Program-made: the position numbers and the translations under genes | Assembly (NCBI RefSeq): GCF_009908295.1 | Contig: NZ_JAAALO010000004.1 | Span: 310,001-374,000, forward strand | DNA: 64,000 nt | Origin: Micromonospora rubida | Lineage (GTDB): Bacteria > Actinomycetota > Actinomycetes > Mycobacteriales > Micromonosporaceae | Direction of reading: 5' to 3' | Shown: positions 23,970 to 32,418 of the stretch, one piece after another | Layout of the letters: every line of letters starts with the position of its first letter | Position numbering within the stretch: position 1 is the stretch's first letter | The notes under the pieces: generated by a model | Seen by the model: only the letters and a program-made list of their open reading frames with translations | Database searches by the model: none | Told to the model about the DNA's origin: nothing

Positions 23970-24319
23970 GCCGCCACCTCCAGCGCGTACGCCCGGCGCA
24001 GCCAGCCGGTGAACAGGGCCGGGTCGACCTCTTCGACGGTGCGCAGCTTCACCGACGCCATCCGCCGCGCGCCGGGCACGAGCCGCCCGGACGGGTCGGG
24101 GACGTCCTGCCCCCGCCACAGCCCGAAGGTCACGTACGTCGACTGGGCCTTGAGCAGGCACACCGGCTGCCTGCCGGGCCGGTCGCCGAGGCCCCAGACG
24201 GGGTGGCCGTGCCACAGTGCTCCGGTTGCCTCCGGCAGGGCCGCCTCGACGACGGCGTGGACCCGTTGCCCGACCTCCCGCAGCGGGGCGTCGAGTTCGG
24301 TCAGGTAGTCGCTGGGCAT
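23966..24319 (-). CDS. DUF1801 (YdhG-like) protein
   Basis: 117 residues with the DUF1801 pattern VVEAALPEATGALWHGHPVWGL and VTFGLWRGQDV. The fold resembles iron-sulfur scaffold-like CyaY/YdhG proteins, but the function is unknown. ATG at 24319 follows GAGGAGC. First gene of the block that continues into VOC, GNAT and methyltransferase genes, and divergent from a LysR regulator. Confidence 0.82.
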   Translation of the reverse strand: MPSDYLTELDAPLREVGQRVHAVVEAALPEATGALWHGHPVWGLGDRPGRQPVCLLKAQSTYVTFGLWRGQDVPDPSGRLVPGARRMASVKLRTVEEVDPALFTGWLRRAYALEVAA

Positions 24320-24371
24320 GGCGTGCTCCTCGTGATTGTCAGGCGGTAGGGACAGGCCCCGGGTGATGCCC

Positions 24372-24442
24372 TCAACGATCGTCTGGACGGCCGGTCCGAC
24401 CAAGCCAGGATCGGGCTACGATCGTTGACCCTGGGTCAACGA
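24372..24442. promoter_or_regulatory. Divergent operator region (two inverted repeats)
   Basis: TCGTTGACCC (24422-24431) and GGGTCAACGA (24433-24442) form a 10-bp perfect palindrome around one base. An 11-bp inverted pair, TCAACGATCGT (24372-24382) and ACGATCGTTGA (24418-24428), overlaps it. Both lie between the DUF1801 start and the LysR start and are candidate LysR sites. Confidence 0.5.
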
Positions 24443-24476
24443 ACGGGTGGCCGGGTCGCCGCGCGGTGGGGGTCGG

Positions 24477-25370
24477 ATGCTGGAACGGTACGAGGTCGAG
24501 ACGTTCCTGACCCTGGCCGAGGAGCTGCACTTCGGGCGTACCGGCGGGCGGCTGGGGGTGACCACCGGGCGGGTCAGCCACGTGGTGAAGAGGCTGGAAC
24601 GGCGGATCGGCGCGCCGCTGTTCGCGCGTACCAGCCGGGTGGTGACCCTGACCCCGATCGGCCGCCGCCTCGCCGACGACCTGCGCCCGCTGGTCGACGG
24701 GATGGAGGCGGCGGTGCGCCGGGCCGCCGAGGCGGGGCGGGGGATGACCGGGCAACTGCGGGTCGCCTTCCTCGGCGAGGGGACGGCGTCGGTGCTGCTG
24801 CGGGCCGTCGCCCTGTTCAGCGAGCGGCACCCCGACTGCGAGGTGCGGGTACGCGAGGCGCAACTCGCCACCTCCCGGGCCAGCCTGCTCGACAGCTCGG
24901 TCGACGTGCTCGTGGCCTCGTACCCGTTCGACGGGATGGCGTGCGGCCCGGCGCTGCTGACGGAGGGTCGGGTGCTCGCGGTGGCCGCCGGACATCCCCT
25001 GGCCCGCGCCGGGTCCGTCTCGCTGGAGGTGCTGGCCGAGCATCCGGTGGTGCAGTACCCGGCGGTGACCTCGGCGGAGTTCAAGCGGGACCGCACGCCC
25101 GAGCGCACCCCGTCGGGGCGGCCGGTGCCGAAGGGCCCGGCGGGGGACACGTTCTCCGAGATGCTGACCCTGGTGGCGCTGGGCCGGGGCGTCCTGCCGG
25201 TCGGTGAGCACGTCCGGCGCTACTATCCGCGCCCGGACCTCGCGTACGTGCCGATCAGCGACGCCCCGCCGATCCGACGCGGGCCGGTCTGGCTGGAGAG
25301 CAACACCACGGCCCGGGTCCGCGAGTTCGTCCGGGCCGCGACGGACGCGACGGCACGCCCGCCGGCCTGA
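24477..25370 (+). CDS. LysR-family transcriptional regulator
   Basis: 297 residues. The winged HTH (about 4-60) reads FLTLAEELHFGRTGGRLGVT, TGRVSHVVKRLERRIGAPLF; the substrate-binding domain follows from about residue 90 (LRVAFLGEGTASVLL). ATG at 24477 matches the usual LysR N-terminus. Divergent from the DUF1801-VOC-GNAT-methyltransferase block, which it may regulate. Confidence 0.93.
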   Translation: MLERYEVETFLTLAEELHFGRTGGRLGVTTGRVSHVVKRLERRIGAPLFARTSRVVTLTPIGRRLADDLRPLVDGMEAAVRRAAEAGRGMTGQLRVAFLGEGTASVLLRAVALFSERHPDCEVRVREAQLATSRASLLDSSVDVLVASYPFDGMACGPALLTEGRVLAVAAGHPLARAGSVSLEVLAEHPVVQYPAVTSAEFKRDRTPERTPSGRPVPKGPAGDTFSEMLTLVALGRGVLPVGEHVRRYYPRPDLAYVPISDAPPIRRGPVWLESNTTARVREFVRAATDATARPPA

Positions 25371-25422
25371 GCGCCGGGCGGCGAGCGGGTCGGGAACCCC
25401 GGCAGGCCGTACGCTGGTGATC

Positions 25423-26313
25423 ATGCGGATTGGCATCGTGATCCTCCCGGACCAGCGTTGGTCGGCCTCGCAGCGCCGGTGGCGGCAGGCGGAGGAGTGG
25501 GGCTTCGACCACGCCTGGACGTACGACCACCTGGGCTGGCGGGACCTGGTCGACGGGCCGTGGTTCGACTCGATGACGACGCTGACCGCCGCCGCGACGG
25601 TGACCTCCCGGATCCGGCTCGGCACCCTGGTCGCCTCGCCCAACTTCCGGCACCCGGCGGCGTTCGCCCGCCAGGTCACCGCCCTCGACGACGTCTCCGC
25701 CGGCCGGTTCCTGCTCGGTCTCGGCGCGGGTGGCATCGGCTTCGACTCGGCCGTGCTGGGCGGCGAGACGCTGCCGCCGCGCCAGCGCGTCGACCGGCTC
25801 GCCGAGTTCACCGAGCTGCTCGACCTGATCCTGCGGGAGGACGGGACGACGTGGCGCGGCGAGTGGTTCGCGGCCGTGGACGCCCGGAACAATCCCGGCT
25901 GCGTGCAGCGTCCCCGGGTGCCGTTCGTGATGGCCGCCAACGGTCCCCGCTCGATGCGGCTGGTGGCCCGGTTCGGGGAGGGCTGGGTGACCACCGGCAC
26001 GGGCGGCGACGACCTGGAGGAGTGGTGGGGGACCGTGTCCGACCTCGCCGCCCGGATGGACCGGACGCTGGCCGAGGACGGCCGCGACCCGGCCACGCTG
26101 GACCGTTACCTCTCCCTCGACTCCGCCCCGGTCTTCTCGCTGAGCAGCGCGGACCTCTTCGCCCAGCAGGTCGGGCGGGCCGCCGCGCTGGGCTTCACCG
26201 ACGTGGTCACGCACTGGCCGCGGGCCAGCAGCTGGTACGCGGGCGACGAGGCCGTCCTGGTGGACGTGGCCACCCGCCTGCTGCCCGAGCTGCGCCGCCT
26301 CGCCCCCGCCTGA
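25423..26313 (+). CDS. LLM-class flavin/F420-dependent oxidoreductase
   Basis: 296 residues with a TIM-barrel luciferase-like fold: MRIGIVILPDQRW, WTYDHLGWRDLVDGPWFDS, IRLGTLVASPNFRHPA, LGLGAGG. Actinobacterial members use FMN or F420; which one is not decidable here. ATG at 25423 follows TACGCT (25410-25415) by 7 bases, a leaderless promoter. Single gene; a short GC-rich inverted repeat at 26318-26334 may terminate it. Confidence 0.9.
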   Translation: MRIGIVILPDQRWSASQRRWRQAEEWGFDHAWTYDHLGWRDLVDGPWFDSMTTLTAAATVTSRIRLGTLVASPNFRHPAAFARQVTALDDVSAGRFLLGLGAGGIGFDSAVLGGETLPPRQRVDRLAEFTELLDLILREDGTTWRGEWFAAVDARNNPGCVQRPRVPFVMAANGPRSMRLVARFGEGWVTTGTGGDDLEEWWGTVSDLAARMDRTLAEDGRDPATLDRYLSLDSAPVFSLSSADLFAQQVGRAAALGFTDVVTHWPRASSWYAGDEAVLVDVATRLLPELRRLAPA

Positions 26314-26360
26314 GCCGCTGCGCCCGGGGCGCAGGCCCTCCGCCAGGGCAGGGTCGCGCC

Positions 26361-26774
26361 TCAGGTGGCGACGCTGCCCTCGGTCGAGACGAGCCGGAAC
26401 CGGATGCAGACGACCTGGGTGTCGTCGGTGACGGGGGTGCCGACCCGGGCCCAGTAGGCGGCGTGACCGGCCCGCCACTCCTCGATGGACCGGTCGCCCT
26501 CCCCCTCCGAGTGGGCGAAGTCCCAGGGGACGTCGGCGAAGCGGACCACCTCGACGCCGGTCACCTCCACGACGCCGACCAGCGCGTCGTGGTCGTCCAC
26601 GAGGGCCAGCCGCTCGCCGGCCCGCTCCAGCTCCTCGCCCTCCTCGGCGTACTCGTCGATCAGGCCGGCGGTCGCCGTCTTGACCCCGGCCAGCACCAGG
26701 GCGTTGAGTCTCGCCCGCAGCTCCCCGGGGGTGCCGAGGGCGAGGGGACGCAGTTCACCGATCCGAGGCCACAT
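26361..26774 (-). CDS. ASCH-domain protein
   Basis: 137 residues: ELRARLNALVLAGVKTATAG, GERLALVDDHDALVGVVEVT and VPWDFAHSEGEGDRSIEEWR are typical of ASCH proteins, RNA-binding PUA-like folds that include a reported cytidine-derivative amidohydrolase (YqfB). ATG at 26774 follows TAGCCT (complement of 26782-26787) by 7 bases. Single gene. Confidence 0.85.
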   Translation of the reverse strand: MWPRIGELRPLALGTPGELRARLNALVLAGVKTATAGLIDEYAEEGEELERAGERLALVDDHDALVGVVEVTGVEVVRFADVPWDFAHSEGEGDRSIEEWRAGHAAYWARVGTPVTDDTQVVCIRFRLVSTEGSVAT

Positions 26775-26860
26775 CCTGCCGAGGCTACGCGGGCTCGCTT
26801 CGTCGCGCCGCCGGATTTCCACCCCCGCTGCTGGTGGCCGGCCGGCCGGCCCGCCCGGCC

Positions 26861-26941
26861 GAGGTGCTGGGCCGGGCCTGCACGGCCGAGGTGCTGGGCC
26901 GGGCCTGCACGGCCGAGGTGCTGGGCCGGGCCTGCACGGCC
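26861..26941. repeat. Three perfect 27-bp tandem repeats
   Basis: The unit at 26861-26887 is repeated exactly at 26888-26914 and 26915-26941. It lies just downstream of the phosphoribosyltransferase stop and upstream of the ASCH gene on the same strand. The unit length is a multiple of 3 and is open on both strands, but no gene contains it. Confidence 0.9.
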
Positions 26942-26954
26942 GTCGAGTGCTTCC

Positions 26955-27503
26955 TCAGATCAGCCGCGCGGCGTCGAGCACACCACGTATCCGCAGCTCG
27001 GTGGCGAGGGCGGGCGGGCAGTCGACGACCACCGCGGCCGTGCCGAGGACCTCGGCCCCCCGGGTCGCGCAGATCTCGTACAGGGCGTGGAGCTGGGCGC
27101 CGGTGGCCACCCAGTCGTCGACCACCAGCACCCGGTCCCCGGGGCCCAGGTGCCGGTCCCGGACGCCGAGCTCGACCCGGCGGCCCCGGAAGTCGGGCGG
27201 GCTCTGCGCCCAGGTGATCGCCCCGGCGGGCAGCCGCCCGTCCCCGGCCTTGTACGCCGGCACGAAGCCCACCCCGAGCGCGGTGGCGGCGAGCGGGCCG
27301 AGCAGCAGCCCGGTGACGGCCGGGGCGAGCACCACGGTCGGCCGGGCGGCCCGGAACGGCGCGATCAGGGCCGGCCCGAGTTCCGCCAGGACCGCCGGGT
27401 CCCGCCACCAGCCGGAGACGTCGCTGACCAGGTGGGTGCTCTCCGGGCCGGGATCGATCCACCGGAACAGCTCGACGAGGCGTTCGCTCAGCTCAGCGGG
27501 CAT
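26955..27503 (-). CDS. Phosphoribosyltransferase (adenine PRT-like)
   Basis: 182 residues with the type I PRT PRPP-binding loop VLVVDDWVATGAQ (about 120-132), a hood region RPTVVLAPAVTGLLLGPLAA and AITWAQSPPDFRGRRVEL. APRT-like, but the base specificity is not certain. ATG at 27503; an ATG at 27512 is possible. A 27-bp triplicate repeat lies just past the stop. Confidence 0.8.
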   Translation of the reverse strand: MPAELSERLVELFRWIDPGPESTHLVSDVSGWWRDPAVLAELGPALIAPFRAARPTVVLAPAVTGLLLGPLAATALGVGFVPAYKAGDGRLPAGAITWAQSPPDFRGRRVELGVRDRHLGPGDRVLVVDDWVATGAQLHALYEICATRGAEVLGTAAVVVDCPPALATELRIRGVLDAARLI

Positions 27504-27733
27504 GCCGCCCATCCTGCGACATCCCGGCGACCTGCCCGGCACCGGCTGGGCCCGGCGACGGCCGGGTTCGGGGCCGAGCGGGTCGGGGCCGAGCGGGCCA
27601 CCTCGCCTCGGATGATCGGCTACACGTATGCGAGCAAATGCGGGCATAGCACCATGATCACGTTGACTTCGGAAGTGCTTCTCTCGTTACGGTCCGGGCC
27701 GGTTTGTTCAGCGACGACGAAAGGACGGGCCCG

Positions 27734-28375
27734 GTGGCTGGTAGGCACTCCCGTATCCGCATGTTCACCTCGCCGGCCGGAATCGCGGCCACCGCCGCTG
27801 TCGGCGTCGCGCTCGTCGTCGGTGGGACCGTGGGCGCCGTCCAGCTCGCCTCCGGCGAGCCGGCGGACTCCGCGCCGGCCCTCGTCGACGCCCCGGCGAG
27901 CAGCCCCGCCGTGCCGGCCTCGCCGTCGGCCTCGCCGAGCGTGGGCCTGCCGCCCAGCGCCAGCCCCTCGCCCACGGTCACCGCCAGCCCGAAGGCGACC
28001 CGGACCCAGGCCGCGTCGCGGAGCAAGGCCCGCACCGCCGCGCCGAAGCCGGCCGCAACGACGAAGAAGCCGGCCCCGACCAGCACCGTCGTCGACAGCG
28101 GCTCCTGCGGCGCGTCCTTCTACGACGAGGGCCAGCTCACGGCCAACGGGGAGAACTTCAACCCCGACGAGCTGACCGCCGCGCACAAGACCCTGCCCTT
28201 CAACACCAAGGTCCGGGTGACCAACCCGGCGAACGGCAAGTCGGTCACCGTACGGATCAACGACCGTGGCCCGTTCATCGAGGGCCGCTGCATCGACCTG
28301 TCCCGGGCCGCGTTCGCCACCATCACCTCCGTCGACGTCGGCGCGCTCACGGTGAAGTACGAGGTCCTCGGCTGA
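27734..28375 (+). CDS. RlpA-like double-psi beta-barrel secreted protein
   Basis: 213 residues. A membrane/signal segment at about 13-36 is followed by a Ser/Pro/Ala/Lys-rich linker (40-115) and a DPBB domain (about 120-213): GSCGASFYDEGQLTANGENF, AAHKTLPFNTKVRVTNPANG, VRINDRGPFIEGRCIDLSRA. The catalytic-type Asp of NDRGPF and the Cys pair are present. RlpA proteins are septal lytic transglycosylases; in actinobacteria related DPBB proteins act in wall remodelling. GTG at 27734 follows AAAGGA. Confidence 0.88.
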   Translation: MAGRHSRIRMFTSPAGIAATAAVGVALVVGGTVGAVQLASGEPADSAPALVDAPASSPAVPASPSASPSVGLPPSASPSPTVTASPKATRTQAASRSKARTAAPKPAATTKKPAPTSTVVDSGSCGASFYDEGQLTANGENFNPDELTAAHKTLPFNTKVRVTNPANGKSVTVRINDRGPFIEGRCIDLSRAAFATITSVDVGALTVKYEVLG

Positions 28376-28496
28376 CGCGGAGGCCCCGGCGATGGGCGAG
28401 GCGCCAGTCGTCCGTCGGTCCGTCGCCACGGACCGGCCGGGCAGAACATTCTCGGACGACGGGCCAGGTTTATTCACCGGTCCACGTCGATCAGGC

Positions 28497-29624
28497 ATGC
28501 TGTCCCTCGTACGTACGCATACCTTTCAGTCGGGCCGCGGCCCGCTGAGCCCCGGATCCCGCGCCGGCCTCGGCGCGGCCCTTGCCCTGCTCGCGATCAT
28601 CTCCGCGGTGGAGCTGGCGGACGGACGTCCGGCGCACTACATCGCCCTGATGGTCGCCGCGCCCTTCCTCGCCGCCGCGCTCGCCTCCTGGCGGGTGGTG
28701 CTCGGGGTGGGCGCCGTCGCCACCGCGATCGGGTCGACCTTCGCCCTGATGGAGCCGACGACGTCGCTGGTGACCGCCGTCAACGTGGCCGGCATCGCGT
28801 TGGCCACCGCCATCGCGGGGGTGGTGGCCGGCGTCCGGGAGCGGCAGGCCGAGCAGATCGCCGAGCTGTCCAAGCTGGCGGCGGTGGCCCAGCAGGCGGT
28901 GCTGCGTCCACTCGGCCCGCAGGTGGGCACCCTGGCGGTGGCCGGGCGCTACATCTCGTCCACCGCCACCGCCGAGATCGGCGGCGACCTGTACGAGGCG
29001 ATCGACACCCCGTACGGCGTGCGCATGATCATCGGTGACGTCCGGGGCAAGGGGTTGGACGCCGTCCGGCTGGCCAGCATCGTGCTCGGCTCGTACCGGC
29101 ACGTGGCGTACGAGCGGGCCGACCTGCGGGCCGTGGTGACCGATTTGGACCGGGCGGTGGCCCGCAACGTCGGCGACGAGGACTTCGTCACCGCGGCGCT
29201 GGTCGAGGAGCGGGGCGGCACGCTCACCATCGTCAACTGCGGCCACCCGGCACCGCTGCTGCTGCGCCGGGGCGCGGTGATCCCCCTCGAACCGCCGGCC
29301 CCCGCCCCTCCGCTGGGCTTCATGCCGGTCGTCCGGCCCCGGGTCGAGCGGCTGGAGCCGGGCGACCGCCTGCTGCTGTTCACCGACGGTCTCGGCGAGG
29401 CCCGCCGGGACGGCGAGTTCTTCCCGACCGCCGACCGGGCCTGGCGGCTGCTCGGCCACGGCACGGTCGGCGACGGGCTGGCCTCGCTGGAGACCGCCCT
29501 GGTCGAGTGGGTGCACGGCCGGCTCGACGACGACATCGCCCTGGTCCTGATGGAGTACGCGGGCCCGAGCAGCGCGGCGACCGCCCCGGTGCCGAGCTGG
29601 GAGGTCGGTGCCGCCGAGGGCTGA
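28497..29624 (+). CDS. Membrane-bound PP2C/SpoIIE-type serine/threonine phosphatase
   Basis: 375 residues. Four to five hydrophobic segments in the first 115 residues precede a short linker helix and an SpoIIE/RsbU phosphatase domain: ISSTATAEIGGDLYEAIDTP, GDVRGKGLDAVRLASIVLGS, VNCGHPAPLLLRRG, LLLFTDGLGEARRDGEFF, HGRLDDDIALVLMEY. The metal-binding Asp residues (GGDLYE, GDVRGKG, TDGLGE, DDDIALV) are all there. It probably acts on an anti-anti-sigma factor in a partner-switching system. Single gene. Confidence 0.92.
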   Translation: MLSLVRTHTFQSGRGPLSPGSRAGLGAALALLAIISAVELADGRPAHYIALMVAAPFLAAALASWRVVLGVGAVATAIGSTFALMEPTTSLVTAVNVAGIALATAIAGVVAGVRERQAEQIAELSKLAAVAQQAVLRPLGPQVGTLAVAGRYISSTATAEIGGDLYEAIDTPYGVRMIIGDVRGKGLDAVRLASIVLGSYRHVAYERADLRAVVTDLDRAVARNVGDEDFVTAALVEERGGTLTIVNCGHPAPLLLRRGAVIPLEPPAPAPPLGFMPVVRPRVERLEPGDRLLLFTDGLGEARRDGEFFPTADRAWRLLGHGTVGDGLASLETALVEWVHGRLDDDIALVLMEYAGPSSAATAPVPSWEVGAAEG

Positions 29625-29858
29625 CCGAGCTGGCCGCCGAGGCTGCCCAGACGCCCCGGGTCGGGATCGTGCGGTGTCCTGGAAAATGCGTGTCGCGGCA
29701 CGGCTGGAACCGCTGCTTCCAGGATTGGGCACGATTTCGTCATCCGGCTCCGGGCGGCGGCGGCCCCACGGCCGCTGGCCTGCTGCTTCGGTAACCCGGC
29801 GACCGCCGGAACGCGGGTGTGTAATCGCTGTCACTTCCGCCATCGGCTTGTCGCTGCC

Positions 29859-29896
29859 TACCGACGAGTAATACAGTTCGGAGTTACTGATCGGTA
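29859..29896. promoter_or_regulatory. Operator candidate upstream of the acyl-CoA dehydrogenase gene
   Basis: TACCGACGAGTAA (29859-29871) and TTACTGATCGGTA (29884-29896) form an inverted repeat, TACCGAnnAGTAA on each arm, with a 12-bp spacer. It lies 30 bases before the ATG and resembles paired TetR-type sites used in fatty-acid regulons. The remaining 29625-29858 holds nothing clear. Confidence 0.55.
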
Positions 29897-29925
29897 ATAC
29901 CTGTCCGGAAGCGGGGCCAGCGAGC

Positions 29926-31782
29926 ATGACCCACTACAAGAGCAACCTTCGGGACCTCGAGTTCAACCTGTTCGAGGTCTTCGGGGCGGACCGGGCGTTC
30001 GGCCAGGAGCCGTACTCGGATCTCGACGTCGACACCGCGCGCAGCGTCCTCGCCGAGGTGGACCGCCTCGCTCGCGAGGACCTGGCCGCCAGCTACACGG
30101 ACAGTGACCGGAACCCTCCGGTTTTCGACCCGGCCACGCACACCGCCCCACTGCCGGAGTCGTTCAAGAAGTCGTACCAGGCGTTCATGGACTCGGAGTT
30201 CTGGCGGCTGGACCTCCCCCCGGCGCTGGACGGCACCAACGCCCCGCGCGCCCTGTGGTGGTCCCTCGCCGAGCTGGTGCTCGGCGCGAACGCCCCGGTC
30301 TGGATGTACTCCTCCGGCCCCTCCTTCGCGCACGTGGTGCACGTCGAGGGCAACGAGCGGCAGCGGAAGTGGGCCAAGCTCTTCGTCGAGAAGCAGTGGG
30401 GCTCCACCATGGTGCTCACCGAGCCGGACGCGGGCTCGGACGTCGGCGCCGGTCGTGCCCGCGCCGTCCAGCAGCCGGACGGTTCGTGGCACATCGAGGG
30501 CGTGAAGCGCTTCATCACCTCCGGCGAGCACGACCTGACCGACAACATCGTGCACTACGTGCTGGCCCGCCCGGTCGGCGTCGAGGGCGTCGGCGGCCCG
30601 GGCACCAAGGGGCTGTCGCTGTTCGTCGTCCCGAAGTACCACTTCGACGAGGAGACCGGCGAGCTGGGCGAGCGCAACGGCGTCTACGCCACCAACGTCG
30701 AGCACAAGATGGGCATCAAGGTCTCCAACACCTGCGAGATGACCTTCGGCGAGCACGGCGTGCCGGCGAAGGGCTGGCTGCTGGGCGACAAGCACGACGG
30801 CATCCGGCAGATGTTCATGATCATCGAGTACGCCCGGATGATGGTCGGCACCAAGGCGATCGCCACCCTCTCCACCGGCTACCTCAACGCCCTGGAGTAC
30901 GCGAAGAACCGGGTGCAGGGCGCCGACCTGATCCAGCAGGCCGACAAGACCGCGCCCCGGGTCACCATCACCCACCACCCGGACGTGCGCCGCTCGCTGA
31001 TGCTGCAGAAGTCGTACGCCGAGGGCCTGCGCGCCCTGGTCTGCTACACCGCCACCTGGCAGGACCGGGTCGCCATCGCCGAGGCGGCCGGCGACGAGAA
31101 GGCGACGAAGATCGCCAAGCGGGTCAACGACCTGCTGCTGCCGCTGGTCAAGGGCGTCGGCTCGGAGCGGGCGTACGAGATGCTCGGCCACGAGGCGCTC
31201 CAGACGTTCGGCGGCTCCGGCTTCCTCCAGGACTACCCGCTGGAGCAGTACGTCCGGGACGCCAAGATCGACACCCTGTACGAGGGCACCACGGCGATCC
31301 AGAGCCTCGACCTGATCTTCCGGAAGATCGTCCGGGACAACGGCAAGGCCCTGACGACGGTGGCCACCGAGATCCAGGAGTTCATCACCTCCGAGGGCGG
31401 CAACGGCCAGCTCAAGCAGGAGCGGCAGGCGCTCGGCAAGGCGCTCGCCGAGATCCAGAACATCCTCGGCGTGCTCACCGGCTGGCTGGGTGAGGCGCAG
31501 GCCGGCGACTCCCGGGCGCTCTACAAGGTCGGCCTGAGCAGCCGGCGGTTCCTGCTGGCGATCGGCGACCTGGTCGTCGGCTGGCTGCTCCAGCGGCAGG
31601 CCGACGTGGCCCTGCGTGCCCTGAACGGAGAGCTGTCCGCCACGGACAAGGCGTTCTACACCGGCAAGGTGGCCGCCGCGAAGTTCTTCGCCCGCGAGGT
31701 GCTGCCCCGCCTCGGCGCGGACCGGCGCATCATCGAGAACACCGACCTGGACGTAATGGACCTCCCGGAGGACTCCTTCTAA
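29926..31782 (+). CDS. Acyl-CoA dehydrogenase, large (about 600-residue) type
   Basis: 618 residues, the length of the actinobacterial FadE5-like subfamily, which oxidises acyl-CoA to trans-2-enoyl-CoA with FAD. Visible: an N-terminal helical extension, VLTEPDAGSDVGAGRARAV (FAD/substrate loop), KRFITSGEHD, the middle beta domain, and the base Glu453 in DTLYEGTTAIQ, plus the FGGSGFLQDYPLEQYVRD motif and a C-terminal helical domain of about 120 residues. The operator-like inverted repeat upstream suggests TetR-type control. No electron-transfer flavoprotein gene is adjacent. Confidence 0.93.
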   Translation: MTHYKSNLRDLEFNLFEVFGADRAFGQEPYSDLDVDTARSVLAEVDRLAREDLAASYTDSDRNPPVFDPATHTAPLPESFKKSYQAFMDSEFWRLDLPPALDGTNAPRALWWSLAELVLGANAPVWMYSSGPSFAHVVHVEGNERQRKWAKLFVEKQWGSTMVLTEPDAGSDVGAGRARAVQQPDGSWHIEGVKRFITSGEHDLTDNIVHYVLARPVGVEGVGGPGTKGLSLFVVPKYHFDEETGELGERNGVYATNVEHKMGIKVSNTCEMTFGEHGVPAKGWLLGDKHDGIRQMFMIIEYARMMVGTKAIATLSTGYLNALEYAKNRVQGADLIQQADKTAPRVTITHHPDVRRSLMLQKSYAEGLRALVCYTATWQDRVAIAEAAGDEKATKIAKRVNDLLLPLVKGVGSERAYEMLGHEALQTFGGSGFLQDYPLEQYVRDAKIDTLYEGTTAIQSLDLIFRKIVRDNGKALTTVATEIQEFITSEGGNGQLKQERQALGKALAEIQNILGVLTGWLGEAQAGDSRALYKVGLSSRRFLLAIGDLVVGWLLQRQADVALRALNGELSATDKAFYTGKVAAAKFFAREVLPRLGADRRIIENTDLDVMDLPEDSF

Positions 31783-31808
31783 CCTCCACCCCACCCCCTG
31801 GGTTCTGC

Positions 31809-31876
31809 GCCGGCACTTTCACGGAATTAGGGCTTATCCCGCGTCGGGAGGCCACAGATTCCGTGAAAGTGCCGGC
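31809..31876. repeat. 19-bp perfect inverted repeat with 30-base loop
   Basis: 31809-31827 pairs perfectly with 31858-31876; the arm contains CGGCACTTTCACGGAAT. It lies 27 bases after the acyl-CoA dehydrogenase stop and may terminate it, but it is longer and AT-richer than the other terminators here and could be a dispersed repeat. The rest of the gap to 32007 shows nothing else. Confidence 0.7.
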
Positions 31877-32007
31877 GTTCTGGGTTGGGTGGGTTTGGGC
31901 TCGTATCGGGGCGTCTGTGCCGGGTAGTTGCCGGCCTGGGCGGGTAACCGGAGCGCGGACGCCGTCAGTGAACGCCCAGAGCCACCGCACGTGGGGGTGC
32001 AGCGCAC

Positions 32008-32277
32008 ATGGGCATTGGTAGCGGAATCTTTCTGATCGCCATCGGCGCGATCCTGACCTTCGCCATCCGGGCGAACGTCTGGTGGGTGGACCTGCGCGCG
32101 GTCGGGTGGGTGTCCATCCTGGCCGGGTTGGCCATACTGCTCACCACACTCTGGTTCTGGCAGGACCGGCGTAAGCGGGCACGCACCTTGATCGTGGAGG
32201 AGAACCGGCTGTCGCATCCGACCGCGATGATGCCGCCTCCGCCCGACCCGCCTCCGCCCACGGCACCGCCGTCCTGA
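32008..32277 (+). CDS. DUF6458 small membrane protein (copy 1)
   Basis: 89 residues: MGIGSGIFLIAIGAILTFAI then a second membrane helix VGWVSILAGLAILLTTLWFW, a basic cytosolic stretch (DRRKRAR) and a Pro-rich tail. Two-helix hairpin protein of unknown function. A paralogue of the same design lies at 33065, with the sixA gene between them on the opposite strand. Strong terminator downstream. Confidence 0.82.
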   Translation: MGIGSGIFLIAIGAILTFAIRANVWWVDLRAVGWVSILAGLAILLTTLWFWQDRRKRARTLIVEENRLSHPTAMMPPPPDPPPPTAPPS

Positions 32278-32289
32278 GTGAGCCCGTGA

Positions 32290-32320
32290 GCAGGGGCCCC
32301 GGTCGCACCGGGGCCCCTGC
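32290..32320 (+). terminator. Terminator of DUF6458 copy 1
   Basis: A perfect 14-bp stem (32290-32303 with 32307-32320) closed by CGC. Confidence 0.8.
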
Positions 32321-32418
32321 CACGCGTACCCGTCCCGTTGCCCTGTGGTTGTCGCGCACTGAGGAAGCCCGCGTCGGGCGGGCCCCGGGACCGCGTCGAG
32401 AGGAGCCGCCTCGCGGGC

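Noticed and set aside
26861..26941. Possible CRISPR array
   Set aside because: Units are directly adjacent with no spacers; it is a simple tandem repeat.
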